From contig CAAEDZ010000093.1 of NCBI GenBank assembly GCA_900754775.1, forward strand, positions 1 through 9,273: a stretch of DNA of 9,273 nt, given 5' to 3'. Position numbers and translations under genes: made by a program. The notes under the pieces were generated by a model. That model made no database searches. It saw only the letters and a list, made by a program, of their open reading frames with translations, and was not told the origin of the DNA. Within the stretch, counting starts at the first letter, position 1, and every line of letters begins with the position of its first letter. This stretch comes from Clostridia bacterium. Lineage in GTDB: Bacteria > Bacillota_A > Clostridia > Christensenellales > Aristaeellaceae. Below, in pieces: positions 1 through 6,533 of the stretch.

Positions 1-568
1 CGTCATTGAGGATGCCCACGTAGCGCAGGCCCTCGGCGTCGGCGATGTTGGCGGCGAGCTGCGTTTGCAGGCGCGCTTCGTTGTCGTAGCTGATGAGCGG
101 CGTGAGGCGGGCAAAGACTTCGGCCATGGGCACGCCCGCGATGGCGGGGATCTCCATGCCGAGATAGTCCGCGTAGGGTTCGGTGGGGGCGAGCAGGTAG
201 ACCCTGCCGGAAAAGAGGCCGGTCTGCAGGGGCAGGGCGCGCAATTCCCCCTGCGCGTTGCCGCCAGAAAACCACGCCTGCGTGTGGGCGTCGCCCAGCG
301 AGGCGGCGAGTTCGATGAGCGCGTAGCAGGCGGTGATGTCGTCGGTATCTTCCTTGCGCAGCGTTTCCGCCGCCGCCTCCACGCGCGCTTCCCATTCCCC
401 GGGCGTTACCAGCGCAAAGAGGTCATAATGACCTTCTTCCAAGCCTGCGCGCATGGTTTCCAGATCGGAAAGCCGCTCTTCCACGTTCGTCTGCGCTGCG
501 GCGGGCAGGGCGGCGAGCAGCAGCGCCAGCGCGAGGCACAAAATCGTTTTCAGCATATTGCGAAGCAT
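1..568 (-). CDS. Secreted S41-peptidase-like protein, N-terminal part (runs off left edge)
   Basis: An open frame of 189 codons starts at ATG 568 and has no stop before the window edge, so the C-terminus is missing. The start has an AGGAG site about 7 bases upstream that overlaps the stop of the preceding zinc-ribbon gene, with 10 bases between the genes. Residues 1-25 form a signal peptide: a short basic start (MLRNMLK), a Leu/Ala-rich core and an AAA-type cleavage site before QTN. The mature part contains LGDAHT near residue 90, like the (G)DGHT motif in the N-terminal domain of S41 (C-terminal-processing or tricorn-like) peptidase homologues. It is followed by a segment around 135-165 (YADYLGMEIPAIAGVPMAEV, then LISYDNEA) typical of the linker and PDZ-like region of Clostridial S41-like proteins. 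The catalytic Ser/Lys region lies outside the window, so activity cannot be judged. The export signal is secure; the family call is moderate. Confidence 0.72.
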   Translation of the reverse strand, partial: MLRNMLKTILCLALALLLAALPAAAQTNVEERLSDLETMRAGLEEGHYDLFALVTPGEWEARVEAAAETLRKEDTDDITACYALIELAASLGDAHTQAWFSGGNAQGELRALPLQTGLFSGRVYLLAPTEPYADYLGMEIPAIAGVPMAEVFARLTPLISYDNEARLQTQLAANIADAEGLRYVGILND

Positions 569-578
569 ATGGTTTCTC

Positions 579-800
579 CTATCCGAATACATTTTGTATC
601 TTCTCCCGCTCCGCCGCGCCCTCGACCCAGTTTTCCACGTAGCCGCAATCGCAGCAGACGTAGCGGATGACGGGTATCTTCCCCAGCAGCGTCACGGTGG
701 TGGTGTAGATGTTGTTGCCGCTGGCGTAGCGGTTGGGATTGTCCGGCACGCGCGCGATATTCTGCGAGCCGCACTTGGGGCAGATGTGCGTGTTCTTCAT
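579..800 (-). CDS. Small zinc-ribbon protein of the ABC operon
   Basis: This 73-residue protein has two Cys pairs: CPKCGS at about residues 8-13 and CCDCGY near 49-54. The spacing fits a zinc ribbon that binds one Zn by four cysteines. The segment between them (YASGNNIYTTTVTLLGKIPVIRY) is hydrophobic and beta-prone, and there is no signal peptide or membrane helix. The ATG at 800 overlaps the TGA of the permease gene (TGATG). An earlier in-frame ATG at 806 lies only one base from the GAGGG site, so 800 is the better start. Such small ribbon proteins are found next to ABC-2 transporter genes in Clostridia, but their role is not established. An accessory or regulatory function in this operon is inference. 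Confidence 0.8.
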   Translation of the reverse strand: MKNTHICPKCGSQNIARVPDNPNRYASGNNIYTTTVTLLGKIPVIRYVCCDCGYVENWVEGAAEREKIQNVFG

Positions 801-1417
801 CACCATTCCCTCTTTTCGTATGCGCGACAGGAAATGACGTAGGAAAGGGGCATGCACGCGATCACCGCCGCGAGCAGGACCAGATAGACCGTCTTGAACG
901 GGAAGTGCGCTTCGGTCGACATACCGCTGAACGTGCCGATGAGTACGGCCACGAGCACGATGAGGATATAGAAATTCACGCGCGCCTTTTCCGAGCCGAA
1001 GCGGTATGTCAGCGGCAGCAGCACGCATGGCCCGAGCAGGCTGAAGACGAACATGCCCACAACCATCATCACAAACCCTTCCGCGAGCGCCGAACCGCTG
1101 CGCAAAACCGCGATCGCCTGCAATGCGGTCATAAGGATTCCCATGACGGCGATCAGCAGCAGCGAAAGCAGGTACTTTTCCCGCACCTCGTCGCGCCGGC
1201 GGAGGGGCAACGTGCCGGCGTAGGCCGGCCAGTGGAAGCGCTCATCGTAGGAAATGAGCGTCACCGGCAGGATGCCGAACATTATCGTCGGATAGGCCAT
1301 GAAAAACAGGCTTTCCGAAGAAATGAACGACACTGCCGCAAACACCGCGACGATAAACAGGTACGAGCGGCAATAGCTCCTGGCCATATACCAGTCCTTC
1401 AAAAACAGCGCGCGCAT
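800..1417 (-). CDS. ABC-2 type transporter permease
   Basis: This 205-residue integral membrane protein is the likely membrane partner of the ATPase encoded just upstream. About six hydrophobic segments are visible, near residues 19-33, 37-55, 82-104, 113-137, 147-163 and 175-197. The first loop contains SYDERFHWPAYAGTLPLRRR, which matches the hallmark D-E-x-x-x-W-x-x-Y-x-x-x-L-P pattern of the ABC2_membrane_5 permease family of Bacillota, where such permeases pair with YtrB-like ATPases. The length is normal for that family. ATG 1417 shares one base with the stop of the ATPase gene (TGATG), and an AAGGGGGG site lies 7 bases before it, so translation is probably coupled. The substrate (lipid, peptide antibiotic or other) cannot be read from the sequence. 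Confidence 0.88.
   Translation of the reverse strand: MRALFLKDWYMARSYCRSYLFIVAVFAAVSFISSESLFFMAYPTIMFGILPVTLISYDERFHWPAYAGTLPLRRRDEVREKYLLSLLLIAVMGILMTALQAIAVLRSGSALAEGFVMMVVGMFVFSLLGPCVLLPLTYRFGSEKARVNFYILIVLVAVLIGTFSGMSTEAHFPFKTVYLVLLAAVIACMPLSYVISCRAYEKREW
807..812 (-). promoter_or_regulatory. Ribosome binding site deciding the zinc-ribbon start
   Basis: GAGGGA on the minus strand lies 7 bases from the ATG at 800 but only about one base from the in-frame ATG at 806. This favours 800 as the start. It sits inside the last codons of the permease gene. Confidence 0.6.
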
Positions 1418-2259
1418 CAGCGGTCCCCCCTTGCCATGTAGACGAACAGTTCTTCCAGCCCCACGGGCGAAATTTGCATGCCGGCGGGCACGCGACTTCT
1501 TTCCACCACGGCCTCCACACCGTAGGGCGAGGACTTGCTGCCCTTGACGGCGGCGCCGTCCAATTCCGCAAGCTGTTCGCGGCTGACGTGGATGAGGCCG
1601 TACTTCTCCAGCAGCGCGTCCTTTTCATCGCAGAGCATCAGTTTGCCCCGGTGGAGGAAGGCGATGTAATCGCAGACCTTCTCCAGATCGCTGACGATGT
1701 GCGAGGAAAGGAGGATGGAGTGGCCCTCGTCGCGTGTGTAGTCCATGAAGATGTCGAGAATTTCATCGCGCGCCACGGGGTCGACGCCGTTGAGGGCCTC
1801 GTCGAGGACGAGCAGGCGGGCGTTGTGGGAAAGCGCCACCGCCAGCGAGAGCTTCATCTTCATGCCGCGGGAAAAGTCCTTGAAGGGCTTATCCTCCGGC
1901 AGGGAGAGCTTTTGCAGGTTCTCATCGTAGGCGCGCGCATCCCAGTTCCGATAGGCGGCGGCCATGATCCTGCCCGCCTGCCGCGCGGTGACGCACTCGG
2001 GAAAGCCGGCCTCGTCCAGCACCACGCCCAGTTCTTCCTTCACAGCGCGGCCGTCTGTATCCATATCGCGGCCAAGCACGCGCACTGTGCCGCCGTCCTT
2101 CCTGAGCATGCCCAGAAGGAGCTTTATCACGGTGGTCTTGCCCGCGCCGTTCTCCCCCACCAGCCCCATCACGCAGCCCTCGGGCAGGGTCAGGGATACG
2201 CGGTCGAGGGTGAAATCCCCATAGTGTTTGGTAAGGTCTGTGAGTTCCACAGCGTTCAT
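1417..2259 (-). CDS. ABC transporter ATP-binding protein (YtrB-like)
   Basis: This 280-residue cytoplasmic ATPase probably energises the adjacent permease. In order, it shows Walker A GENGAGKT at 35-42, a degenerate signature SRGM at about 130-133 in place of LSGGQ, Walker B LLVLDE at 149-154, D-loop NGVDP at 157-161 and the switch histidine in SSH at 185-187. The usual Q-loop glutamine is not obvious; VVLDEAGFPE occupies that region, as in other ATPases paired with YtrA-type regulators. Residues after about 215 form a C-terminal extension of unknown role. The ATG at 2259 overlaps the stop of the GntR gene by four bases (ATGA), with GGAGGAG 5 bases upstream. All catalytic motifs are intact. 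Confidence 0.93.
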   Translation of the reverse strand: MNAVELTDLTKHYGDFTLDRVSLTLPEGCVMGLVGENGAGKTTVIKLLLGMLRKDGGTVRVLGRDMDTDGRAVKEELGVVLDEAGFPECVTARQAGRIMAAAYRNWDARAYDENLQKLSLPEDKPFKDFSRGMKMKLSLAVALSHNARLLVLDEALNGVDPVARDEILDIFMDYTRDEGHSILLSSHIVSDLEKVCDYIAFLHRGKLMLCDEKDALLEKYGLIHVSREQLAELDGAAVKGSKSSPYGVEAVVERSRVPAGMQISPVGLEELFVYMARGDR

Positions 2260-2636
2260 ACGGTCTCCTCCCCGGAGAGGACGTCGTAGATGTTGAAAAC
2301 GTCCTCCCTCGTCAAGTCACAGCTGGCCGCCAGCTTGGCGACCTCGGTCAAATGCGCCTCGATGCGGCGCAGGTTCTCTTCGCGCAGCAGTTCCACGTTG
2401 CGCGGGGCCACGAAGTAGCCCTTGCCGGCCACGGCGTAGACATAGCCGGCCTGCAAAAGCTCGTCGTAGGCGCGCTTGGTGGTGATGACGCTGATGCGCA
2501 GATCCTTGGCCAGCGCGCGGATGGACGGCAGGGGCTCGTCCTCCTTCAGGGCGCCGGAAACGATCTGCGCGCGCACCTGCTCGCAGATCTGCTCGTAGAT
2601 GGGCGCTCCGCTCTTGTTGTCGATGAACAGTTCCAT
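2256..2636 (-). CDS. GntR-family transcriptional regulator, YtrA subfamily
   Basis: This 126-residue regulator probably represses its own operon. Residues 12-76 are a GntR winged helix-turn-helix, with IYEQICEQVRAQIVSGAL, then LPSIRALAKDL, the recognition helix around VITTKRAYDELLQAG, and the wing GKGYFV. Only a short helical tail of about 45 residues follows, as in the YtrA subfamily; there is no FCD, UTRA or aminotransferase effector domain. The start at 2636 is set by GGAGG six bases upstream. The frame stays open up to 2702 but crosses the promoter, so the longer reading is rejected. It is the first gene of a GntR-ATPase-permease operon, the standard YtrA arrangement, in which the signal is often a cell-envelope antibiotic. 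That signal is inferred here. Confidence 0.93.
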   Translation of the reverse strand: MELFIDNKSGAPIYEQICEQVRAQIVSGALKEDEPLPSIRALAKDLRISVITTKRAYDELLQAGYVYAVAGKGYFVAPRNVELLREENLRRIEAHLTEVAKLAASCDLTREDVFNIYDVLSGEETV

Positions 2637-2659
2637 GGCATGCCTCCGTAACTTCTGTT

Positions 2660-2686
2660 CATATACAGTATATACAGTAGATACAG
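2660..2686 (-). repeat. Three tandem 9-bp repeats over the promoter, probable GntR operator
   Basis: Read on the minus strand, three copies of a 9-bp unit lie end to end: CTGTATCTA (2686-2678), CTGTATATA (2677-2669) and CTGTATATG (2668-2660). They share CTGTAT plus a near-identical tail and cover the spacer, the -10 box and the expected start site. An inverted pairing is also present: CTGTATATG is followed by AACAG, giving an imperfect CTGT-N6-ACAG dyad. A repressor bound here would block RNA polymerase. That the adjacent YtrA-like GntR protein binds it is inference from position. Confidence 0.65.
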
Positions 2687-2695
2687 TTCTGTCAA
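2667..2695 (-). promoter_or_regulatory. Sigma-A-type promoter of the GntR-ABC operon
   Basis: On the minus strand TTGACA (2695-2690) and TATACT (2672-2667) are separated by exactly 17 bases, a near-perfect housekeeping promoter. Transcription would start near 2660 and leave a leader of about 24 bases containing the GGAGG site. Confidence 0.88.
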
Positions 2696-2716
2696 GCCCC
2701 AAATGCTGGAAACGCG

Positions 2717-2744
2717 AAAAAAATTGCCGCGCACGGGGCGCGGC
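2717..2744 (-). terminator. Rho-independent terminator of the dehydrogenase operon
   Basis: Read on the minus strand, a perfect 7-bp GC stem GCCGCGC (2744-2738), a 5-base loop and GCGCGGC (2732-2726) are followed by AA and seven T residues (2723-2717). It lies 20 bases after the aldehyde dehydrogenase stop and about 20 bases before the -35 box of the next operon, so it insulates the two units. Confidence 0.93.
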
Positions 2745-2764
2745 GCGGGAGAAGGAGTTGGAAC

Positions 2765-4129
2765 TTACTTCATGAACTTGCGGATGAGCTTCAACTTGCC
2801 CTCGCCGTAGGGGTGGTAGCGCATGGGCAGGTCCAGCCAGGTGGACTTTTTCACGATGCTACGCTCGTGGGTGAAGGTATCGAAGCTCTTTTTGCCGTGG
2901 TAGCTGCCCATGCCGGAATCGCCCACGCCGCCGAAGGGCATGTGCGAGGTGGCGAGGTGGATGATGGTATCGTTGATGCAGCCGCCGCCGAAGGAGCAGC
3001 TGTCCAGCAGCCGCCGTTCCGTCTCCCTGCTGGCCGTGAAGATGTAGAAGGCCAGCGGGCGGGGGCGGGCGCGCACGAAGGAAATGACCTCGTCGAGCGT
3101 TTCATACGGCAGCATTGGCAGGATGGGGCCGAAAATTTCCTCCTGCATGATGGGGGAATCCGGGGAGACGTCGGCAAGCAGCGTCGGCTCAATGAAGCGG
3201 CGCGCGTCGTCATGGCCGCCGCCGAGGGCGATGGTCTGGTTTTCCAGCAGGCCGAGAAGGCGGCGGTAGTGCTTTTCGGAGATGATGGTGGGCATGTTCG
3301 CATAGTCGCCGGTGGGGAAAAACTCCCTGAGGGCGGCGCGGAACGCCTCGACAAAGGGCTGCTGGACGGACTTGTGGATGAGCAGGTAGTCCGGCTCCAC
3401 GCAGGTCTGACCGGCGTTCAGTACCTTGCCAAAGGCAATGCGGCGGGCGGCGAGCTGGATATTCGCCGTCGCATCGACGATGACCGGGCTTTTGCCGCCC
3501 AGCTCCAGCGTCACGGGGGTGAGGTGTTGGGCGGCCGCCTCCATCACCACCTTGCCGACGGCGACGGAGCCGGTGAAGAAGATGTAATCGAACTTTTCTT
3601 CCAGCAGGGCGCTGTTCTGGGCGCGGCCGCCTTCGACCACGGCGATGTATTCCGGCGGGAACGCCTGCCCCAGCACTTTGGCGATGGCGGCGGAGGTGGC
3701 GGGCGCGTAGGCCGAGGGCTTGACCACGGCGCAGTTGCCCGCGGAAATGGCCCCCACCAGCGGCGAAAGACAGAGCTGGATGGGATAGTTCCACGGCGAG
3801 AGGATGAGCGCCACGCCATACGGCTCCGGGGAGACGAAGCTGCGGGCGTGGAACTGCGCCAGCGGCGTGGGCACGCGGCGCTCCTTCATCCAGCGGCGCA
3901 GGTGCTTTAAGTGAAAGCGTATCTCCTCCAGCACGAGGCCGTTTTCGCACATGTAGCTCTCCATGGGCGCTTTGTTGAGGTCGGCCTTGAGGGCGTCAAA
4001 GATGAGCGCCTCGTTTTTGACCAGCGCTTCGCGCAGCGACTTCAGCGCCGACAGGCGAAAGTCCGCGCCGCGCGTGGCCCCGCTTTCAAAGTAGGCGCGC
4101 TGGCGGGCGACCAAGGCGGAAAAATCCAT
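2765..4129 (-). CDS. NAD(P)-dependent aldehyde dehydrogenase, class-3-like
   Basis: This 454-residue enzyme should oxidise an aldehyde to the acid with NAD(P)+. All core motifs are present: SPWNYP with the oxyanion Asn at 114, VVKPSA with the cofactor Lys at 137, FFTGS at 185-189, LELGGKSP with the general base Glu at 209, the catalytic Cys243 in AGQTC, and EEIFGPILP at 330-338. The short N-terminus and the C-terminal MRYHPY...KLKLIRKFMK resemble class 3 or fatty-aldehyde dehydrogenases (Bacillus YwdH-like), which prefer medium or long-chain or aromatic aldehydes; the actual substrate is unknown. ATG 4129 has GGGAGG about 7 bases upstream. The gene follows the MerR gene by 24 bases and ends the operon that begins with the alcohol dehydrogenase, so the two redox enzymes may act in sequence. 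Confidence 0.93.
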   Translation of the reverse strand: MDFSALVARQRAYFESGATRGADFRLSALKSLREALVKNEALIFDALKADLNKAPMESYMCENGLVLEEIRFHLKHLRRWMKERRVPTPLAQFHARSFVSPEPYGVALILSPWNYPIQLCLSPLVGAISAGNCAVVKPSAYAPATSAAIAKVLGQAFPPEYIAVVEGGRAQNSALLEEKFDYIFFTGSVAVGKVVMEAAAQHLTPVTLELGGKSPVIVDATANIQLAARRIAFGKVLNAGQTCVEPDYLLIHKSVQQPFVEAFRAALREFFPTGDYANMPTIISEKHYRRLLGLLENQTIALGGGHDDARRFIEPTLLADVSPDSPIMQEEIFGPILPMLPYETLDEVISFVRARPRPLAFYIFTASRETERRLLDSCSFGGGCINDTIIHLATSHMPFGGVGDSGMGSYHGKKSFDTFTHERSIVKKSTWLDLPMRYHPYGEGKLKLIRKFMK

Positions 4130-4153
4130 ACAAGTACCTCCCGGGTCGGTCGG

Positions 4154-5251
4154 TCATTCCCCCGCCTCGGCGGCGCAGGCGCGCAGGGCTTCGGCGGGCG
4201 CGTTCGGAAGGGCGGAAAGCGCGGCGCGGCCCGCCGAAGCGCAGTTCAGCACCGGCGGGGCCAGCAAGAGCCACGCGGCTTTTAAGCAGGCGACGGCGTC
4301 CGCGCACGCGCCGGATGGTTCGAGGGAGGCGAAGTAGTCCCGGGCGCGCACGGCCTCGGAAAGGGCGCGGGCCACGTCGCCGCCGGCGTTGGCAAAGCCC
4401 CAGAAGTGGGCGGCGGCCTCGGCAAGCGCCGCGTCGGGCGCGCCGGTATGGGCGGCGATGAGGTGTTCCATGGTCTGCTCCTCGCCGACGGCGTGCAGCG
4501 CCTTTTCCATGGCCAGCAGGGCGCGGGAGAGGGCCTGCTCGAAGCGGGCCATGTCCTCCAGACGGCGCGAGCCGTATTCGCGGTTGAGCGCCTTGCGGCG
4601 CAGGGCGATGAATGTGTCCAGCGTCTCATCGGAAACGCGGATCATGCGCGCGCCTGCCCCGGCGGTGACGTCTTTGGACATCAGCGCCCCGGCGGCAAAG
4701 TCGTCCACCTCGGCGGATGCGGCCTCGCGCAGGGCCTTTTCATAGATGGAAAAGGAGCGCACGGTCTGCTCGAGGGGGATGCCCGCGTCCAGACGGCGCT
4801 TTGCCAGCGCCATCACGCCGAGATCGTCGGCGGTGAAGAGCTTTTTGCGCCCCTCGCGCACGGGGACGAGGGCGCCGCTGTCCGTGAGCTGCGAAATTTG
4901 CCGGGCGGTCAGCCCGCTGCGGCGCGCAGCCTCGGCAAGCGGCAGGCGCTCGCCCGGGTCGGGCGCGTCGGCTTTGTGGATGGCGTCGAGCAGCTCCAGC
5001 TCCACCTGTTCCACGGGCGCGGACTCCATCAGCCGCTTGATGACGGAGAGCGGATAGTAGCGCTCGCGCTGCAGCCTGCGGATCGTGGCAATGGTGCTTA
5101 CGCAGGCGCGGTCGTAATAGGCCATGTTCCGCCCGGTCTTGCGCGCCGGGCGGATCAGGCCCTCCTTGGCGTAGAACTTGACGGTGGTCAGGCTCACGCC
5201 CGCTTCCTTCGCCAGTTCGCCGATGCGGAGAAGTTCGCCTTGCTTCATCAT
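4154..5251 (-). CDS. MerR-family regulator with two predicted helix-turn-helix domains
   Basis: This 365-residue protein is much longer than a typical MerR regulator (about 120-280). Residues 8-76 are a classic MerR domain (RIGELAKEAGVSLTTVKFYA, then KEGLIRP and a Tyr/Arg-rich wing). A second MerR-like domain spans about 103-168, with LPLAEAARRSGLTARQISQL, SGALVP, LFTADDLGVM and a helix ending GIPLEQ. The remaining 190 residues are predicted helical, rich in Ala and Glu, and hold a few Cys near the end (about 315, 322, 337, 359). No known effector domain is recognised. The gene lies between an alcohol and an aldehyde dehydrogenase gene. Its ATG at 5251 overlaps the dehydrogenase stop (ATGA) and no convincing ribosome site precedes it, so coupled translation is likely; ATG 5248 is an equally possible start. 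Control of this operon by an aldehyde or pathway intermediate is inference. Confidence 0.85.
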   Translation of the reverse strand: MMKQGELLRIGELAKEAGVSLTTVKFYAKEGLIRPARKTGRNMAYYDRACVSTIATIRRLQRERYYPLSVIKRLMESAPVEQVELELLDAIHKADAPDPGERLPLAEAARRSGLTARQISQLTDSGALVPVREGRKKLFTADDLGVMALAKRRLDAGIPLEQTVRSFSIYEKALREAASAEVDDFAAGALMSKDVTAGAGARMIRVSDETLDTFIALRRKALNREYGSRRLEDMARFEQALSRALLAMEKALHAVGEEQTMEHLIAAHTGAPDAALAEAAAHFWGFANAGGDVARALSEAVRARDYFASLEPSGACADAVACLKAAWLLLAPPVLNCASAGRAALSALPNAPAEALRACAAEAGE

Positions 5252-6456
5252 TGGCAATCGAGGACGATCTTGATGACCTCGGGCGAGTTTTGCAGGGCGA
5301 GGCGGAAAGCGTCCTTGTACTGGTCGAGCTTGAAATGGTGGGTGACAAAGCCTTCGACCTTGTAGATACCATCGCGTATCCATTCCTGGGCCAGATCGAA
5401 GGTGTAGAGGCGGCGGCCCTGCCAGATCTCCATGCCGTGGGCGTCCACGCCCACGAGGGTCAGTTCCTGCCACCAGACCGGCGTTTCATCGAAGGTGACG
5501 GCGCGCATGTGGTGGCCGATCTTCACCAGCGTGCCGCGGGCGCGCAGGAGGCGCACGGCGGTGTGGTTGGACCAGTCGCCGCCCACGCAATCGTAGACGC
5601 GGTCGAAGCCGCCGAAGAAGTAGCGGTTGCCGCCCATGCCGGTGTAGACGGGGCTGCCGCCGGTGGCCTTGGAGGTGGCTTCGTAGATCTCGCCGGAAAG
5701 CACGTGGTCCGCGCCCAGCTTTTTGGCGAACTCCTGCCGCGAGGGGACGCGCTCCAGCACCCAGACCTCGCAGTCCGGCTGGACGATCTTGATGGCCTGC
5801 ACCACACCCAGACCGATGGCGCCGCAGCCCATCACCAGCACCTTTTCGCCCTTTTGCGGGGGAGCGCACAGCACCGAGTGGATGGAGACGCAGGTGGGCT
5901 CGACCATCACGGCCTGTTCGTCGGTCAGTTCATCGTAGATGTGGGCAAGGCCGCGGGCGGGGTAGATGAAGCTGTCGCTCCAGCCCGCGCCGGTGGTCAC
6001 TTCGCCGTAGGGCGAGGGCGCGCCGTAGTTGAGGCAGAAGTTGTAGTCGCCCTCCTCGCAGTAGTGGCAGCGCTCGCGGATGCCCTTGGTGTCGCAGCCG
6101 GCCATGTAGGCGCGGATGGTGACGCGGTCGCCCACCTTGAAGTCGGTCACATCCTTGCCGACCTCGGTGACGACGCCGACGTTTTCGTGGCCCAGAAAGG
6201 TGCGCTTGGAGCCGGGGATGGGCTCGAGGGCGGAGTTGGTGCCGGTGGTGGCTTTGAAAAAGCTCACGTCGGTGCCGCAGAGGCCGCAGGCCACGTTGCG
6301 CACGCGCACCCAGTCGCCCGCGGGCAGAGGCGGGTCCGGCAGGGTCTTGTATTTGACGGCGTTGAGGCCGGTGTAGAGCAGGGGCTTGCAGACCTTGGCG
6401 GCGGCCTTGGTCAGCAGTATGCGCGGGATGTCCTTGTCAAAGTAAACGGTTTTCAC
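5248..6456 (-). CDS. Zinc-dependent medium-chain alcohol dehydrogenase
   Basis: This 402-residue member of the MDR superfamily should interconvert an alcohol and a carbonyl compound with NAD(P)(H). Catalytic-zinc ligands are visible: Cys60 in GLCGTD, His90-Glu91 in GHEN and Glu187 in VEPTCV. The structural-zinc lobe has Cys121, Cys130, Cys133 and Cys141; the gap between the first and second is longer than in the usual C-x2-C-x2-C-x7-C. The Rossmann motif GCGAIG is at 210-215, with GADHVLSGE after it. It resembles threonine- or sorbitol-dehydrogenase-like enzymes, but the substrate is not identifiable. An extra segment around 265-285 (GGSPVYTGMGGNRYFFGG) is Gly/Tyr-rich. The start is GTG at 6456, with AAGGAGG 9 bases upstream; the next in-frame Met is at residue 118, so GTG is secure. 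It is the first gene of an operon with its own promoter. Confidence 0.92.
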   Translation of the reverse strand: MKTVYFDKDIPRILLTKAAAKVCKPLLYTGLNAVKYKTLPDPPLPAGDWVRVRNVACGLCGTDVSFFKATTGTNSALEPIPGSKRTFLGHENVGVVTEVGKDVTDFKVGDRVTIRAYMAGCDTKGIRERCHYCEEGDYNFCLNYGAPSPYGEVTTGAGWSDSFIYPARGLAHIYDELTDEQAVMVEPTCVSIHSVLCAPPQKGEKVLVMGCGAIGLGVVQAIKIVQPDCEVWVLERVPSRQEFAKKLGADHVLSGEIYEATSKATGGSPVYTGMGGNRYFFGGFDRVYDCVGGDWSNHTAVRLLRARGTLVKIGHHMRAVTFDETPVWWQELTLVGVDAHGMEIWQGRRLYTFDLAQEWIRDGIYKVEGFVTHHFKLDQYKDAFRLALQNSPEVIKIVLDCQ

Positions 6457-6498
6457 GCTCCGTTTCCTCCTTCAGTGCGGTTGTCGGTCCCTCCTCCC

Positions 6499-6527
6499 AT
6501 TTTAGCGGTTTTACGCGCTCCTGTCCA
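6499..6527 (-). promoter_or_regulatory. Promoter of the alcohol dehydrogenase-MerR-aldehyde dehydrogenase operon
   Basis: On the minus strand TGGACA (6527-6522) and TAAAAT (6504-6499) are 17 bases apart, in the only sizeable gap of the region (6457-6533). The start would lie near 6492, leaving a leader of about 35 bases. The spacer holds a weak dyad, AGCG-N8-CGCT (6504-6519 on the plus strand), in the position where MerR proteins usually bind. The dyad is short enough to be chance. No terminator is seen between the upstream gene and this promoter, so read-through from the transketolase operon is possible. Confidence 0.6.
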
Positions 6528-6533
6528 GTCCGT

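Noticed and set aside
801..1028. Upstream extension of the zinc-ribbon reading frame
   Set aside because: The extra residues are an out-of-frame reading of the permease gene, and a ribosome site fits ATG 800.
2637..2702. N-terminal extension of the GntR protein to an ATG at 2702
   Set aside because: The extension would be encoded across the -35 and -10 boxes, while ATG 2636 has a well-placed GGAGG.
2813..3910. Plus-strand ORF of 365 codons opposite the aldehyde dehydrogenase
   Set aside because: It is low in recognisable motifs and lies wholly inside a gene with all catalytic residues; treated as a shadow.
4137..4153. Short GACC tandem repeat in the gap between the MerR and aldehyde dehydrogenase genes
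   Set aside because: Three copies of four bases in GC-rich DNA are likely chance, and the gap is explained by the stop codon and ribosome site.
5252..5473. Upstream extension of the MerR reading frame
   Set aside because: It overlaps the end of the alcohol dehydrogenase by over 200 bases and its sequence is not MerR-like; the protein family begins at the ATG near 5248-5251.
6457..6533. Terminator after the SCP2-like gene
   Set aside because: No GC stem followed by a T run is present; only a four-base dyad is seen, so no terminator is called.
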